Positions 17,209 to 25,647 of a stretch of 64,000 nucleotides of DNA are shown one piece after another; the first letter of the stretch is position 1, and each line of letters begins with the position of its first letter. This stretch comes from Gracilimonas sp. Its GTDB lineage: Bacteria; Bacteroidota; Rhodothermia; Balneolales; Balneolaceae. The stretch lies in NCBI RefSeq assembly GCF_017641085.1, contig NZ_JAEPPI010000001.1, positions 1,426,001-1,490,000 on the forward strand, read 5' to 3'. The translations under genes and the position numbers were made by a program. Below the pieces are notes generated by a model. The model saw only the letters and a list, made by a program, of their open reading frames with translations. It did no database searches and was not told the DNA's origin.

Positions 17209-18722
17209 TGGCTCTTTCACCGACTTCAAACCTGAACCGGGCAAATATTGACTTCCTTGTCGTTTTGGGAGTTTTGGGTGCATTCATCTTTTTTATGGGT
17301 TTCGCCCTGATGCTTCCTGCATTCGTTGATTTTTACTATGGAGAAGATACCTGGCACTCCTTCCTATTTTCAGCAGCCATCGCTTTTGTGGTGGGTGGTG
17401 CTCTTTGGTATTCCTTTCGCCCTCAGGAAGAGCTCAGAGTCCGCGAAGGATTCCTGATTGTAAGCCTTACCTGGCTTTCACTCTCACTGGTCGGAGCCCT
17501 TCCTTTTGTGATCTCAGGAGTTCTCCCTTCTTTTACCGATGCCGTTTTCGAAACCATGAGCGGTTTGTCAACCACCGGCTCAACCATACTGGGCGGAACC
17601 ACCAGCGACGGTTTCCGGAATCCACAGATTGAAGATATCCCCAAAAGCTTTTTATTCTGGCGCTCGCTCGCTCACTGGCTGGGGGGAATGGGTATTATCG
17701 TTTTATCATTGGCGATCCTTCCCTTATTGGGAATTGGAGGCATGCAGCTGTTTCAGGCAGAATCACCCGGCCCCACTGCCGATAAGCTCACCCCGCGTGT
17801 GCAAGAGACAGCTAAGCTTTTATGGGGCATTTACGTTGCCTTTACAGCAGCCGAATTCATTTTGCTGTGGCTTCATCCTTCCATGGACTGGTTCGAAGCC
17901 ATTAACCATGCTTTTGCGACTATGGCAACGGGTGGATTTTCAACCAAAAATGCCAGTATCGAGGCCTTCAACTCTGCCTATGTGGATTGGGTCATTATCA
18001 TTTTTATGTACCTGGCAGGCATTAACTTTGCCATGCACTTCCGGCTTATTCAGGGCGACAAAGGGGCCTTTTTGGGCAACCGGGAGATTCGATTTTACAC
18101 GCTCGTTATTTTCATCGGCATCGTAATCATCTCCGGTTCGCTGTGGGTAATTGATAACTATAACATTCTTGACGCTCTTCGATACGGCGCCTTTCAGGTA
18201 CTGGCCATTGTAACAACCACCGGCTTTGGAACCGACAATTATGAAGTCTGGAATTCTATTGGGGCCTTTTTCCTGTTCCTGCTCTTTTTCACCGGTGGAT
18301 GTGCCGGCTCAACCGGCGGCGGTATTAAAATGATCCGCTGGATGATTCTGATTCGTAACACCGGACGAGAGATCAAGCAAATCATTCACCCCAAAGCGAT
18401 CCTTCCTGTAAGAATAGGCGATCAGGCCATTAACCGAAATATCCAGCAGACGGTGCTGAGCTTTTTCATTCTCTATGTGTTCATTTTTGCAGCAGGGGCT
18501 TTTGCTATCAGTCTGTTTGGCTACGATATCATGTCATCCATTGGGGCAAGTATAGCTGCTATTGGTAATATCGGACCGGGTTGGGGTGATTTTGGTCCTA
18601 CAGATAACTTTGCCGGACTTCCTTACCTCGGGAAATGGATTTTGATTATGCTGATGATGGTGGGGCGGCTCGAAATTTTCACCGTACTGATCATCTTCTC
18701 TCCTGCTTTCTGGAAACAGTGA
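17208..18722 (+). CDS. trkH: Trk potassium uptake channel TrkH
   Basis: A 504-residue K+ channel-like transporter subunit of the inner membrane. It has the four pore-loop repeats of the superfamily around GLSTTGSTI, ATMATGGFST, TTTGFGTDN and GNIGPGWG, whose glycines line the selectivity filter, and many transmembrane helices. The length is normal for TrkH. It overlaps trkA by one base and works with it as a K+ uptake system, relevant to osmotic adaptation in salty habitats. Its 3' end lies 14 bp from the end of a convergent gene. Confidence 0.95.
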   Translation: MALSPTSNLNRANIDFLVVLGVLGAFIFFMGFALMLPAFVDFYYGEDTWHSFLFSAAIAFVVGGALWYSFRPQEELRVREGFLIVSLTWLSLSLVGALPFVISGVLPSFTDAVFETMSGLSTTGSTILGGTTSDGFRNPQIEDIPKSFLFWRSLAHWLGGMGIIVLSLAILPLLGIGGMQLFQAESPGPTADKLTPRVQETAKLLWGIYVAFTAAEFILLWLHPSMDWFEAINHAFATMATGGFSTKNASIEAFNSAYVDWVIIIFMYLAGINFAMHFRLIQGDKGAFLGNREIRFYTLVIFIGIVIISGSLWVIDNYNILDALRYGAFQVLAIVTTTGFGTDNYEVWNSIGAFFLFLLFFTGGCAGSTGGGIKMIRWMILIRNTGREIKQIIHPKAILPVRIGDQAINRNIQQTVLSFFILYVFIFAAGAFAISLFGYDIMSSIGASIAAIGNIGPGWGDFGPTDNFAGLPYLGKWILIMLMMVGRLEIFTVLIIFSPAFWKQ

Positions 18723-18736
18723 TTTCAGGTTACATC

Positions 18737-19660
18737 TCATCCCTTTAAAAATGTATCTACCCGTTGAGAGAGCCATCTCCTGAATTCTTCCGTAGTTGGT
18801 GGACTGTGTCGGGTATCCGGCAGCAGCTCCGTTTCAACATTCGGGATGTGTGCTTTTGCCCTTTCAATCAATGGTTCTCCGGGAAAAGACAAATCATTGT
18901 CTGCAGCAATAGTGAGAACCGGCATATTCAAGTTTTGCAGTTCTTCATCAGAGGCGACCGACGGAATTCTCTTTGGAGTGATGAAGTCATTTATGGAATC
19001 ACCAAGAAAATGAGCCCAATCATCATCCCAGGTTGTTAAGAAATAATCTACCAGTTTTTTCAGGTTCTCTTCGGACGGGTTGAATTTATATTTAATCATC
19101 GGAATCGTCAGGGTCATTAAGCCTTTCATCACCGGAGCTTGAAAAATGCCCGCCGGAACTAACAGGATCAACTTACCTACTCGTTCGGGAAATGCCGTTG
19201 AAAATTCACGGACAATATATCCGCCTATGCTTACCCCGAATAAGTGAACCGTTTCAAGTCCACAAGAGTCTATAACCCCGGCAAGCCATTGAGAATGACT
19301 ATTGTCTTTAAATGAAAGCCGTTCAGGGATGCCTTTCACGGAAAAACCGGGGATATCCGGAAGGATGAGTTGGTAATGCTCGGCCAGGTGCCTGATTTCA
19401 GAAAGCAAGTGAGCCGAACTGTTAAGCATAGCGTGCAGGCAAACCAACGGTGGCTTATCAGGATTACCGGCCACTAAAACATGGCTTTCCCCGAATGAGG
19501 TAGCAACCATCTTAAACTCCACATTCAGATCAACCTTAGATAAAAAAAGTTGAAACCATTCTTCCTGCCTGTTTCGCGCTTCCTGACTCTTGAAAATATC
19601 TTTTCCCACTTCAGTAGATTCTTTTGGAATTATAATTGAAGCCCTTGCACGTTTAAGCAA
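18737..19660 (-). CDS. Alpha/beta-fold hydrolase
   Basis: 307 residues. The nucleophile elbow is GVSIGG with S144, the acid is probably D254 or D256 in IAADNDLSFPGE, and the catalytic His is H285 in DTRHSPP. CLHAMLNSS supplies the oxyanion-hole region. This is the esterase/lipase branch of the alpha/beta hydrolases, without a signal peptide. The substrate is unknown. The start given is TTG; no good ATG lies nearby upstream, so the N-terminus is uncertain. It is convergent with trkH and 72 bp downstream of the flavoprotein gene on the same strand. Confidence 0.85.
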   Translation of the reverse strand: MLKRARASIIIPKESTEVGKDIFKSQEARNRQEEWFQLFLSKVDLNVEFKMVATSFGESHVLVAGNPDKPPLVCLHAMLNSSAHLLSEIRHLAEHYQLILPDIPGFSVKGIPERLSFKDNSHSQWLAGVIDSCGLETVHLFGVSIGGYIVREFSTAFPERVGKLILLVPAGIFQAPVMKGLMTLTIPMIKYKFNPSEENLKKLVDYFLTTWDDDWAHFLGDSINDFITPKRIPSVASDEELQNLNMPVLTIAADNDLSFPGEPLIERAKAHIPNVETELLPDTRHSPPTTEEFRRWLSQRVDTFLKG

Positions 19661-19731
19661 GCATGCGACAAAGCTCCATAGTAATACGATTCACCTGATT
19701 TCCAAAACAGAATCAGACTTGGTTCTCTTAG

Positions 19732-21297
19732 TTATGCTTCGTTTCCCCGTCTCATCTTAACCTGCTTGGCACACCTCATTCCATCCATGGCTGCAGAAAC
19801 AATTCCCCCTGCATAGCCGGCTCCTTCACCACAGGGATATAATCCGGCAATTTGTACATGCTCCAGGGTTTCTCTGTTTCTTGGGATTTTAACAGGACTT
19901 GAAGTACGGGATTCAGGAGCATGAACCACGGCGTCATTAGTCAGGTAACCTCGCATACTGCGATCGAATTGAAGAAACCCTTCTTTCAGGTTTTTATGGA
20001 TGAAGTCTGGCAAAACCGAACCCAGTTCAACCGAGGTAATGCCCGGTGCATAAGAGGTGTTGGGCAAGTCCTCAGAAACATCCCCTTTGATAAAGTCCCG
20101 CAGGCGCTGAGCCGGTGCCGTTTGGGTTTTCCCTCCTTCTGCCCAGGCTTTCTGTTCTATGGAGCGCTGAAATTCCATGGCCGCAAGTGGTCCGAATTCT
20201 TCAAAAGGCTTAAAGTCTTCAGGCTTCAATTCTACCACAATGCCTGAATTGGCCGTAGATCGGGCCCGGCGTGAAGAAGACCACCCGTTGGTCACAACTT
20301 CCCCCGGCGAGGTTGCACAGGGAGCTATAACGCCACCCGGACACATACAAAACGAATACACCCCGCGATCATCCACCTGTTTAACAATACTGTAGGCAGC
20401 AGGCGGAAGATAGTCTCCCCGGGTTTCACAATTATACTGAATGGTGTCTATCAGTGATTGCGGATGCTCAACCCGTACACCGATGGCCAGTGGTTTGAGT
20501 TCAATTTCAATTCCTTTTCGGTATAACAGCTCAAAAATATCTCGAGCCGAATGTCCGGTCGCCAGGATTACACTTTTAGCGGTAAACCTGGTTCCGTCTT
20601 GGGCAATCACTCCTTTTATGGACGAAGAATCAGCAATGAGATCGGTAACACGGGTATTGAAATGAATGTCTCCGCCGTGCTGTAAAATACACTCCCGCAT
20701 GTTGGCTATAATATCCGGCAGTTTATTGGTTCCAATGTGAGGGTGTGCTTCCACCAGGATATTCTTTACCGCTCCGAAACCAACCAGCAGATCCAGCACT
20801 TTCCGAACATCCCCCCGCTTTTTGGAGCGCGTGTATAGCTTACCATCCGAATAGGTTCCGGCACCGCCTTCCCCAAAGCAGTAGTTCGAATCCTCATTCA
20901 CCTCATGCCTGACGTTAATTCCCTTGAGGTCCTGAATCCGGTCTTTTGCATTTTTTCCACGCTCAATGATGACCGGCTTCAGCCCATTTTCCAGCAGCTC
21001 AAGTGCAGCAAACAAGCCTGCAGGACCGGCTCCAATTATTATCACCTCTTCGGCATTACTCACATTGGGATAATCGGGAAGGGAGATTTCATCCGGTTCA
21101 AACTCCTCATTGATATACATCCGTACTTTGAGGTTGTAGTAAGCCTGTCTGGATCGGGCATCGATGGAACGACGTAATACCTGCACATGACGCAGATCTT
21201 CCGGGGCTAACCCCTCTTTATCAATTAGGTATTCTTCAAGTAAATGAGACTCTCCTGCCACTTCGGGCAGCACTCGGATCTGTAGTTCTTTCTGCAT
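19732..21297 (-). CDS. FAD-dependent dehydrogenase-like flavoprotein (COG2509 type)
   Basis: A 521-residue protein with a FAD-binding Rossmann motif VIIIGAGPAGLFAALELLENGLK near residue 85 and a second dinucleotide region around SVILATGHSARDIFELL. The C-terminal segment LYPCGEGAGYAGGIVSAAMDG is typical of the uncharacterised HI0933/COG2509 flavoproteins. The N-terminal ~80 residues form the small domain usual in this group (ETF-QO-like). It is cytoplasmic; the electron donor and substrate are unknown. The start ATG at 21297 is the first in the frame. Confidence 0.88.
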   Translation of the reverse strand: MQKELQIRVLPEVAGESHLLEEYLIDKEGLAPEDLRHVQVLRRSIDARSRQAYYNLKVRMYINEEFEPDEISLPDYPNVSNAEEVIIIGAGPAGLFAALELLENGLKPVIIERGKNAKDRIQDLKGINVRHEVNEDSNYCFGEGGAGTYSDGKLYTRSKKRGDVRKVLDLLVGFGAVKNILVEAHPHIGTNKLPDIIANMRECILQHGGDIHFNTRVTDLIADSSSIKGVIAQDGTRFTAKSVILATGHSARDIFELLYRKGIEIELKPLAIGVRVEHPQSLIDTIQYNCETRGDYLPPAAYSIVKQVDDRGVYSFCMCPGGVIAPCATSPGEVVTNGWSSSRRARSTANSGIVVELKPEDFKPFEEFGPLAAMEFQRSIEQKAWAEGGKTQTAPAQRLRDFIKGDVSEDLPNTSYAPGITSVELGSVLPDFIHKNLKEGFLQFDRSMRGYLTNDAVVHAPESRTSSPVKIPRNRETLEHVQIAGLYPCGEGAGYAGGIVSAAMDGMRCAKQVKMRRGNEA

Positions 21298-21354
21298 GCC
21301 TCAAAAATACGGAATTGCAGGGTTTTAACTAACCGAATCCGGAACTAAGCTCCC

Positions 21355-22017
21355 TCAATTATTCATGGTGAGTGCAACCAGCTCAACGGAAATGGAGATA
21401 TCTGGATCAACAAAATTATTATCGATAAGACTGGTGAGCCGTTTCCAATAACTTCCCTGATAAGAGATATTATACTCAAACCGGTCGATGGTAAATGAAG
21501 CATTGTAACGAATGCCTGACTTATCCGATGTTTTCGCGGCGTTGAATTCTACTTCCCGGGTTACATCTCTGACCGACAAGTTGCCTGTTATCCTCACCCG
21601 TTCACCTTCCAGCTTCCTGGTTTGGGTGATTTCAAATACCGCTGTTGGATATTTCTCCACATAAAAGAAGTCTTCACTTTCCAGATGCTCGGTTAAATAT
21701 CGCCGCGGAACCGGATCACTTTTGGGAATGTCGGTTACCGTTATGGAGTGCATATCGGCTATGAAATAACCGCTGGTCAGCTGGCCACCATCTAATTCCA
21801 GGTGGCCTTCACGCAACTTCAGTATTCCTTCGTGGCTGTCGGAACCTCGCATTTCGGTTCCTCTCCATTTTACTACCGATTGCTCGGTATCCACAATCAG
21901 GTTTATGCTTTCGGTTGAGTCTGTTCTTTGCTCTTCGTTACTTTGAACCGCTGCGAATACACATGAAGCACCGGCAATCAGAATAAAAAAGGTGGTATGG
22001 AAGATTGCCTTATTCAT
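21355..22017 (-). CDS. YceI-like periplasmic protein
   Basis: 220 residues with an N-terminal signal peptide (FHTTFFILIAGASCVFA). The beta-rich body carries YceI landmarks: VKWRGTEM, then the middle core GHLELDGGQLTSGYFIADMHSI, the SEDFFYVEKYPTAVFEIT strand and GNLSVRDVTREVEF. YceI proteins are lipocalin-like carriers that bind isoprenoid-type ligands such as polyprenyl quinones. The start overlaps the end of the upstream dioxygenase-like gene by 8 bp, so the two are one transcript. Confidence 0.88.
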   Translation of the reverse strand: MNKAIFHTTFFILIAGASCVFAAVQSNEEQRTDSTESINLIVDTEQSVVKWRGTEMRGSDSHEGILKLREGHLELDGGQLTSGYFIADMHSITVTDIPKSDPVPRRYLTEHLESEDFFYVEKYPTAVFEITQTRKLEGERVRITGNLSVRDVTREVEFNAAKTSDKSGIRYNASFTIDRFEYNISYQGSYWKRLTSLIDNNFVDPDISISVELVALTMNN

Positions 22018-22645
22018 AGCCCCTCACATTTTTACCCAGAATGAAATCTCTTTCTCCAACCAGGATGCCGTTTTCTTTTTTCAGGGATAAAACGCCTGAA
22101 CTTCCTCCTCTGGGTGCATCCGGATTTTGCTGGTCATCATCTAACCGTGGATCATCTTCAAAAAAGTAGGATCCCAACCAGTAGTATTTTCCATTCGGTT
22201 CCAGAACAATGGGATGAATGTGTGCCGGTTGTGTTGCGTATTTACCGGGCCGGAAGGTGTAGAAGGTATATCTGCCATCAACACCGGTTTTAACCCATCC
22301 ATGAATGTAACCGTAGCTGCGTTCCCAACCGGTTTCGCCGCCCCGTTTCGGATATACTCCATCCGCGTTGGTTTGATGAACGAAGAGAATCACCCCCTCT
22401 GCCGGAGTCTTACCGTCGCTTTCATAAATAGTACCGGTAATTTTGATTTTGGGTTCATTGTCACCGAATTCAGGTAAGGTGTCGGTTGGGGAAAGCTGGC
22501 GGTCACCAAAATCCAGCACGGCTTCACAACCCTGACACGGACCTCCAACCAGCCGTGCATTCTTAAAGGCCGACTCCTGCGCAAAACCGCAGCCGGACCC
22601 CATCATCAGTAACAAAAGCGAGAGTAGTATTTTGATCATATTCAT
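22010..22645 (-). CDS. Intradiol dioxygenase-like lipoprotein
   Basis: 211 residues. A lipoprotein signal ends at C19 (LLMMGSGC). The body is of the intradiol ring-cleavage dioxygenase type (protocatechuate 3,4-dioxygenase fold): ITGTIYESDGKTPAEGVILFVHQTNADGVY, GWVKTGVDGRYTFYTFRPGKY and the iron-ligand-like PAHIHPIV. Candidate iron ligands are a Tyr in the SYGYIHG or GKY region and the His pair in HIH. Secreted members occur in Bacteroidota, but their substrates are largely unknown. It overlaps the YceI-like gene and lies ~125 bp after the LytTR regulator gene on the same strand. Confidence 0.8.
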   Translation of the reverse strand: MNMIKILLSLLLLMMGSGCGFAQESAFKNARLVGGPCQGCEAVLDFGDRQLSPTDTLPEFGDNEPKIKITGTIYESDGKTPAEGVILFVHQTNADGVYPKRGGETGWERSYGYIHGWVKTGVDGRYTFYTFRPGKYATQPAHIHPIVLEPNGKYYWLGSYFFEDDPRLDDDQQNPDAPRGGSSGVLSLKKENGILVGERDFILGKNVRGYE

Positions 22646-22769
22646 TAGTTCGGGATTAGTGTTTATAAGAAAACGTTACACTTCACCCGCTAATGTAGTT
22701 ATTCAGAAGGGCATTACGACCTGCATTAGCATGACATGAGTGATTTACCGAACAAGATGAGTAGAACCG

Positions 22770-23612
22770 CTACAGCAAATTTCCCCTGAGCGCATCTGCA
22801 TAATTACGACTGAGCCGAACCTGATTTCCGTCATCCAATATCACATCATAATCCCCGTTTCCGCGCGACTGTAATTCCTCAATTCGGTGAGTGTTCACGA
22901 TGGTGGATTTATGAATTCGCTTGAAGTGATTGGGCAAGTCTTCGATTATATTCTTCAGGCTGTCGAGTCGCACGTGCTTTTGTTTGTCGGTGAAAATATC
23001 GAGGTAAGCACCATCCGAACTAATCCACTTGATGTCGTTAACATCCACCACCAGGTTACTTCGTCCATTCTTGATGGTTAGGGTTTGGGGCTGATCCGCA
23101 GATGCCTGTTTTTCCCCGGTTCTTCTGCGTTTCATATAAACCGTCAATCCTGAAAGAGCCGTATAAACCGACAGTGCTATATACAATCGGGTGGAAAGTT
23201 TTTCAAAGAGGATATAGAGCAGGGTCATGGGGTTGTCGTGGATGAGAATGGAAACCCCGAACAGTATCACAGAAAAAACCAGCAGATGAACAAATGTTAC
23301 CATTATGATTTGAACACCCAACACGGCGATATATAGAAACCCGGATGTTCGTTCTCCTGCTTTGGCTATGCCAAAATCCAGTGCTATAAAAAACGGGATA
23401 AATAGTGGCCAAAAGAGTTTGTAAGCTAATGACTCTCCCGCCCTGAAGGCACTATTCTGAAGCACCGAACTGATGTAATCCTGACCGAATTCCAGAAAAG
23501 CAATGAACAGCCAAAACGCACAAAAGCCCATAAAATACTTTTTATTCTCCACCGAGAATAACCCCGTTGAAGGGACTTTTATAGGTTGATAAAGCTGCTT
23601 TAAATAACTCAT
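22770..23612 (-). CDS. Membrane-anchored LytTR transcription regulator
   Basis: 280 residues from the ATG at 23612; a TTG start 15 bp upstream is less likely. Four hydrophobic segments (about residues 28-45, 62-80, 93-120 and 133-152) are followed by a cytoplasmic LytTR DNA-binding domain. The landmarks of that domain are NGRSNLVVDVNDIKWISSDGAYLDI, HFKRIHKSTIVNTHRI and VRLSRNYADALR. There is no receiver domain; signal input would come through the membrane part. It precedes the dioxygenase-like and YceI-like genes on the same strand and may control them. A CAATTG-GGCG-CAATTG element lies just upstream of the start. Confidence 0.9.
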   Translation of the reverse strand: MSYLKQLYQPIKVPSTGLFSVENKKYFMGFCAFWLFIAFLEFGQDYISSVLQNSAFRAGESLAYKLFWPLFIPFFIALDFGIAKAGERTSGFLYIAVLGVQIIMVTFVHLLVFSVILFGVSILIHDNPMTLLYILFEKLSTRLYIALSVYTALSGLTVYMKRRRTGEKQASADQPQTLTIKNGRSNLVVDVNDIKWISSDGAYLDIFTDKQKHVRLDSLKNIIEDLPNHFKRIHKSTIVNTHRIEELQSRGNGDYDVILDDGNQVRLSRNYADALRGNLL

Positions 23613-23689
23613 AACAATTGGGCGCAATTGCAGGAATGATGACTTCGGTGCTCTAAACAGGCAACGCAGTTATCTAACAAAATATTGAG

Positions 23690-23718
23690 AGCCTGGCAAG
23701 AAGGATATTCTTGAGGCT
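23690..23718 (-). terminator. Hairpin after the quinone reductase gene
   Basis: Arms AGCCT plus CAAGAA pair with TTCTTG plus AGGCT around a GGATA loop, with a 2-nt GG bulge. It lies 40 bp after the stop codon of the gene at 23758. The following minus-strand sequence is only moderately T-rich, so terminator function is uncertain. Confidence 0.35.
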
Positions 23719-23757
23719 GGCTGCCGGATAACAGTTTATATGGTTCGGCCGCCATCT

Positions 23758-24723
23758 TTAGAACTCAACCACAATCTTTCCTTTATGCTTTCCCTCTCCG
23801 AAATACTGAATCAATTCCGGGATTTGATCAAAGGGGTACGGTCCGTCGATAACGGGTTTAAGTATCCCTTTTTCCGCAAGTCTTGTCAGCTGATCCAAAC
23901 CCTTATTCGGTTTCAGGGCAAGAACACTAAGTTTTTTACCGGTAAAGAGTGACAGAATCCACCCTGACAATACTATTCCAAATAACCGGGGCATCGAACC
24001 TCCAACGGTGACATACCTCCCCTTCTTTTTGAGACATCGGGCATAGGTAAACACCGACCGGTTTGTTTTTGCATCGAGGATAAGGTCATACCGGTCTCCG
24101 GTTTCTGTAAAGTCCGTTGTCTTGTAATCGATCACATGATCATATCCCAGCGACTTCATCATTTCAAGCTTTTCTCCGCTATCCACCCCGGTTACTTCTG
24201 CCTGTAATGGCTTCAGCATTTGGATGGCCAGGGTACCAACTCCACCTCCGGCCCCGTTTATCAGTATCCTTTCACCGGATTTCAATTCCCTTTTATGGAT
24301 AAGTCCCTGTAGAGCCAGAAGTCCGGCGTGCGGAAGGGCCGCGGCTTCATTATGACTCAGGTTCCCGGGCTTTTTTGATACCATTTTCTCCGGTACACAC
24401 ACGTATTCGGCAAATCCGCCAAAGCCGCATTCTGAAAGGTCGCAGTATATCTCATCGCCGATGCTGAAGGAACTTACTTTTTCCCCTACCGCTTCGATGG
24501 TTCCGGAAATATCTACCCCGGGGATCCGGATTTTTGGGGTTCGCAATCCGTATAGCATGCGAATTATAAACGGATTTCCTCTGACCAGTCCCCAATCCCA
24601 GTCGTTGATAGATGCCGAATGAATGTAAACCAACACTTCGTCATCCTTCGGAACCGGCTTGGAAACTTCCCCAACCTCCAGCTTATGCGGCAATCCGTAT
24701 TCCTTTAATAATATGGCTTTCAT
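23758..24723 (-). CDS. Zinc-independent NADPH:quinone reductase-like MDR protein
   Basis: A 321-residue medium-chain dehydrogenase/reductase of the quinone oxidoreductase branch. The GroES-like N-terminal domain is followed by a Rossmann motif, ILINGAGGGVGTLAIQMLK, near residue 145. The zinc-binding His/Cys set of true alcohol dehydrogenases is absent, as in NADPH-dependent quinone or enone reductases. It is cytoplasmic and the substrate cannot be predicted. Its upstream side abuts the truncated attC-like site at 24771-24852, so this gene marks the edge of the accessory island. Confidence 0.88.
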   Translation of the reverse strand: MKAILLKEYGLPHKLEVGEVSKPVPKDDEVLVYIHSASINDWDWGLVRGNPFIIRMLYGLRTPKIRIPGVDISGTIEAVGEKVSSFSIGDEIYCDLSECGFGGFAEYVCVPEKMVSKKPGNLSHNEAAALPHAGLLALQGLIHKRELKSGERILINGAGGGVGTLAIQMLKPLQAEVTGVDSGEKLEMMKSLGYDHVIDYKTTDFTETGDRYDLILDAKTNRSVFTYARCLKKKGRYVTVGGSMPRLFGIVLSGWILSLFTGKKLSVLALKPNKGLDQLTRLAEKGILKPVIDGPYPFDQIPELIQYFGEGKHKGKIVVEF

Positions 24724-24770
24724 GGAAGTGGGTTATGGCGGGCTGGTGGTTATGAATCCGAGATTATGAG

Positions 24771-24852
24771 TTGGTAGAAGTAGCGAAATTAATTCCTTGC
24801 AAACAAGTTCTATCGCAGCCTGGACGCGTTCGATTTAAAACGCTTTGTTAGC
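24771..24852 (-). other. Truncated integron attC-like site (5' half)
   Basis: Read on the minus strand it begins GCTAACAAAGCGTTTTAAA six bases after the toxin stop codon, the position and sequence expected for the first half of an attC site. Its central part (AATTAAT..CG.TACTTCTAC) matches the central part of the complete site at 25507-25626. The complementary second half is absent: homology stops near 24771, where sequence upstream of the quinone reductase gene begins. I read it as an attC site that lost its 3' arm when the cassette end was deleted or joined. Confidence 0.6.
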
Positions 24853-24858
24853 CAACCG

Positions 24859-25149
24859 TTAATATGGTTTTTTAGGTAATACTTGACTTGTATGCCAAAT
24901 GGTAAGCATGTCTACCCGATTTGGTTTTAACTCGTACACCAGGCGATAATTACCATGGATAAGTTCTTTTATCTCCGGCCGGTTAAACTCCGGAATCATT
25001 CTTCCACTATCGGGCTGTGTCCTGAGTTGCTCACAATGCTCAAAAATACCTTCAGCCCATTGGATAGCCGTAGGGATATGATCTAAAGCAATATAATCTG
25101 TACACTCTTCAACCCTTGTTAAAAACCGATCGGTTAAAATTACTTCCAT
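24859..25149 (-). CDS. RelE/ParE-family toxin
   Basis: A 96-residue type II toxin of the RelE/ParE superfamily. It has the N-terminal helices (DRFLTRVEECTDYIA, AIQWAEGIFEHCEQLRTQP) and the C-terminal strand set IKELIHGNYRLVYEL...VDMLTIWHTSQ, closest to the ParE type. ParE proteins poison gyrase and RelE proteins cut mRNA on ribosomes; which applies here is not certain. It overlaps the antitoxin gene by 10 bp, in the usual antitoxin-first order. The pair is bounded by two attC-like sites, so it looks like an integron cassette cargo. Confidence 0.88.
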   Translation of the reverse strand: MEVILTDRFLTRVEECTDYIALDHIPTAIQWAEGIFEHCEQLRTQPDSGRMIPEFNRPEIKELIHGNYRLVYELKPNRVDMLTIWHTSQVLPKKPY

Positions 25150-25424
25150 TTAGAAAGATGACTTTCGATTCTATTTTTTGCTTCATCCACAGAATAGGTC
25201 TTGCCTTGTTCCACCTGTTGCTTGGCTTCCAGTAAATCTTCCAGCATTTCCATTCTTTTAGTGACCCGTTCATATTCTGATACATCCATTAAAACCGCAG
25301 CACTCTTCCCATGTTGAGTAAGCACGATAGGTTGCTTTTCCTTTTTTAAGCGTTTCACAAAATCAGCAGATTTCCTTCTAAACTCAGAGAGGGGTTCGAT
25401 ATCGTTGGTAATAGAAATATTCAT
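25140..25424 (-). CDS. Phd/YefM-family antitoxin
   Basis: A 94-residue antitoxin with the Phd/YefM fold: ISITNDIEPLSEFRRKSADFVKRLKKEKQPIVLTQHGKSAAVLMDVSEYERV is the N-terminal DNA-binding dimer domain, followed by a charged C-terminal tail (from about residue 60) that would wrap the toxin. Its start lies ~80 bp inside the cassette boundary, leaving room for its own promoter. An inverted repeat that overlaps the start codon (25424-25458) is a candidate site for autorepression. Confidence 0.9.
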   Translation of the reverse strand: MNISITNDIEPLSEFRRKSADFVKRLKKEKQPIVLTQHGKSAAVLMDVSEYERVTKRMEMLEDLLEAKQQVEQGKTYSVDEAKNRIESHLSKWK

Positions 25425-25458
25425 ATCAGTGCATTAAAAGTTTTTTAAAGTACTGATA
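25424..25458. promoter_or_regulatory. Possible operator of the ParE/Phd pair
   Basis: Inverted 7-bp arms TATCAGT (25424-25430) and ACTGATA (25452-25458) lie at and upstream of the antitoxin start. Phd/YefM antitoxins bind palindromes near their own start codon, so this is a reasonable candidate. The 21-nt spacing is wide, which lowers confidence. Confidence 0.35.
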
Positions 25459-25506
25459 ATATACTGGAATGAATTTTGAGAACCAATGGAAATGGAGGAT
25501 TAGGTT

Positions 25507-25626
25507 GCTAACGACCCGGCGTTTAAACGGCGCAGGTTCTTGTTTTTCGTAGAAGTAACGGATTAATTTTATTGCTCACAAGCTTTCGAGGGAACCCTAC
25601 CTGCGTCCGTTTGAAATGCTTGTTAT
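25507..25626 (-). other. Integron attC-like recombination site
   Basis: A ~119 bp imperfect palindrome. On the minus strand it runs from TAACAAGC (25625) to CGTTAGC (25507), the attC pattern of ...AAC at one end and GTT... at the other. The long arms at 25519-25536 and 25600-25619 pair at 17 of 18 positions. Exactly two single unpaired bases, both on the same arm, resemble the extrahelical bases that attC hairpins use to select the recombined strand. The variable loop is about 60 bp. It lies 22 bp after the stop codon of the lipoprotein gene, where an attC follows its cassette gene, and upstream of the toxin-antitoxin pair. Confidence 0.75.
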
Positions 25627-25647
25627 TTTACTAGCTATGTGGGTTAA

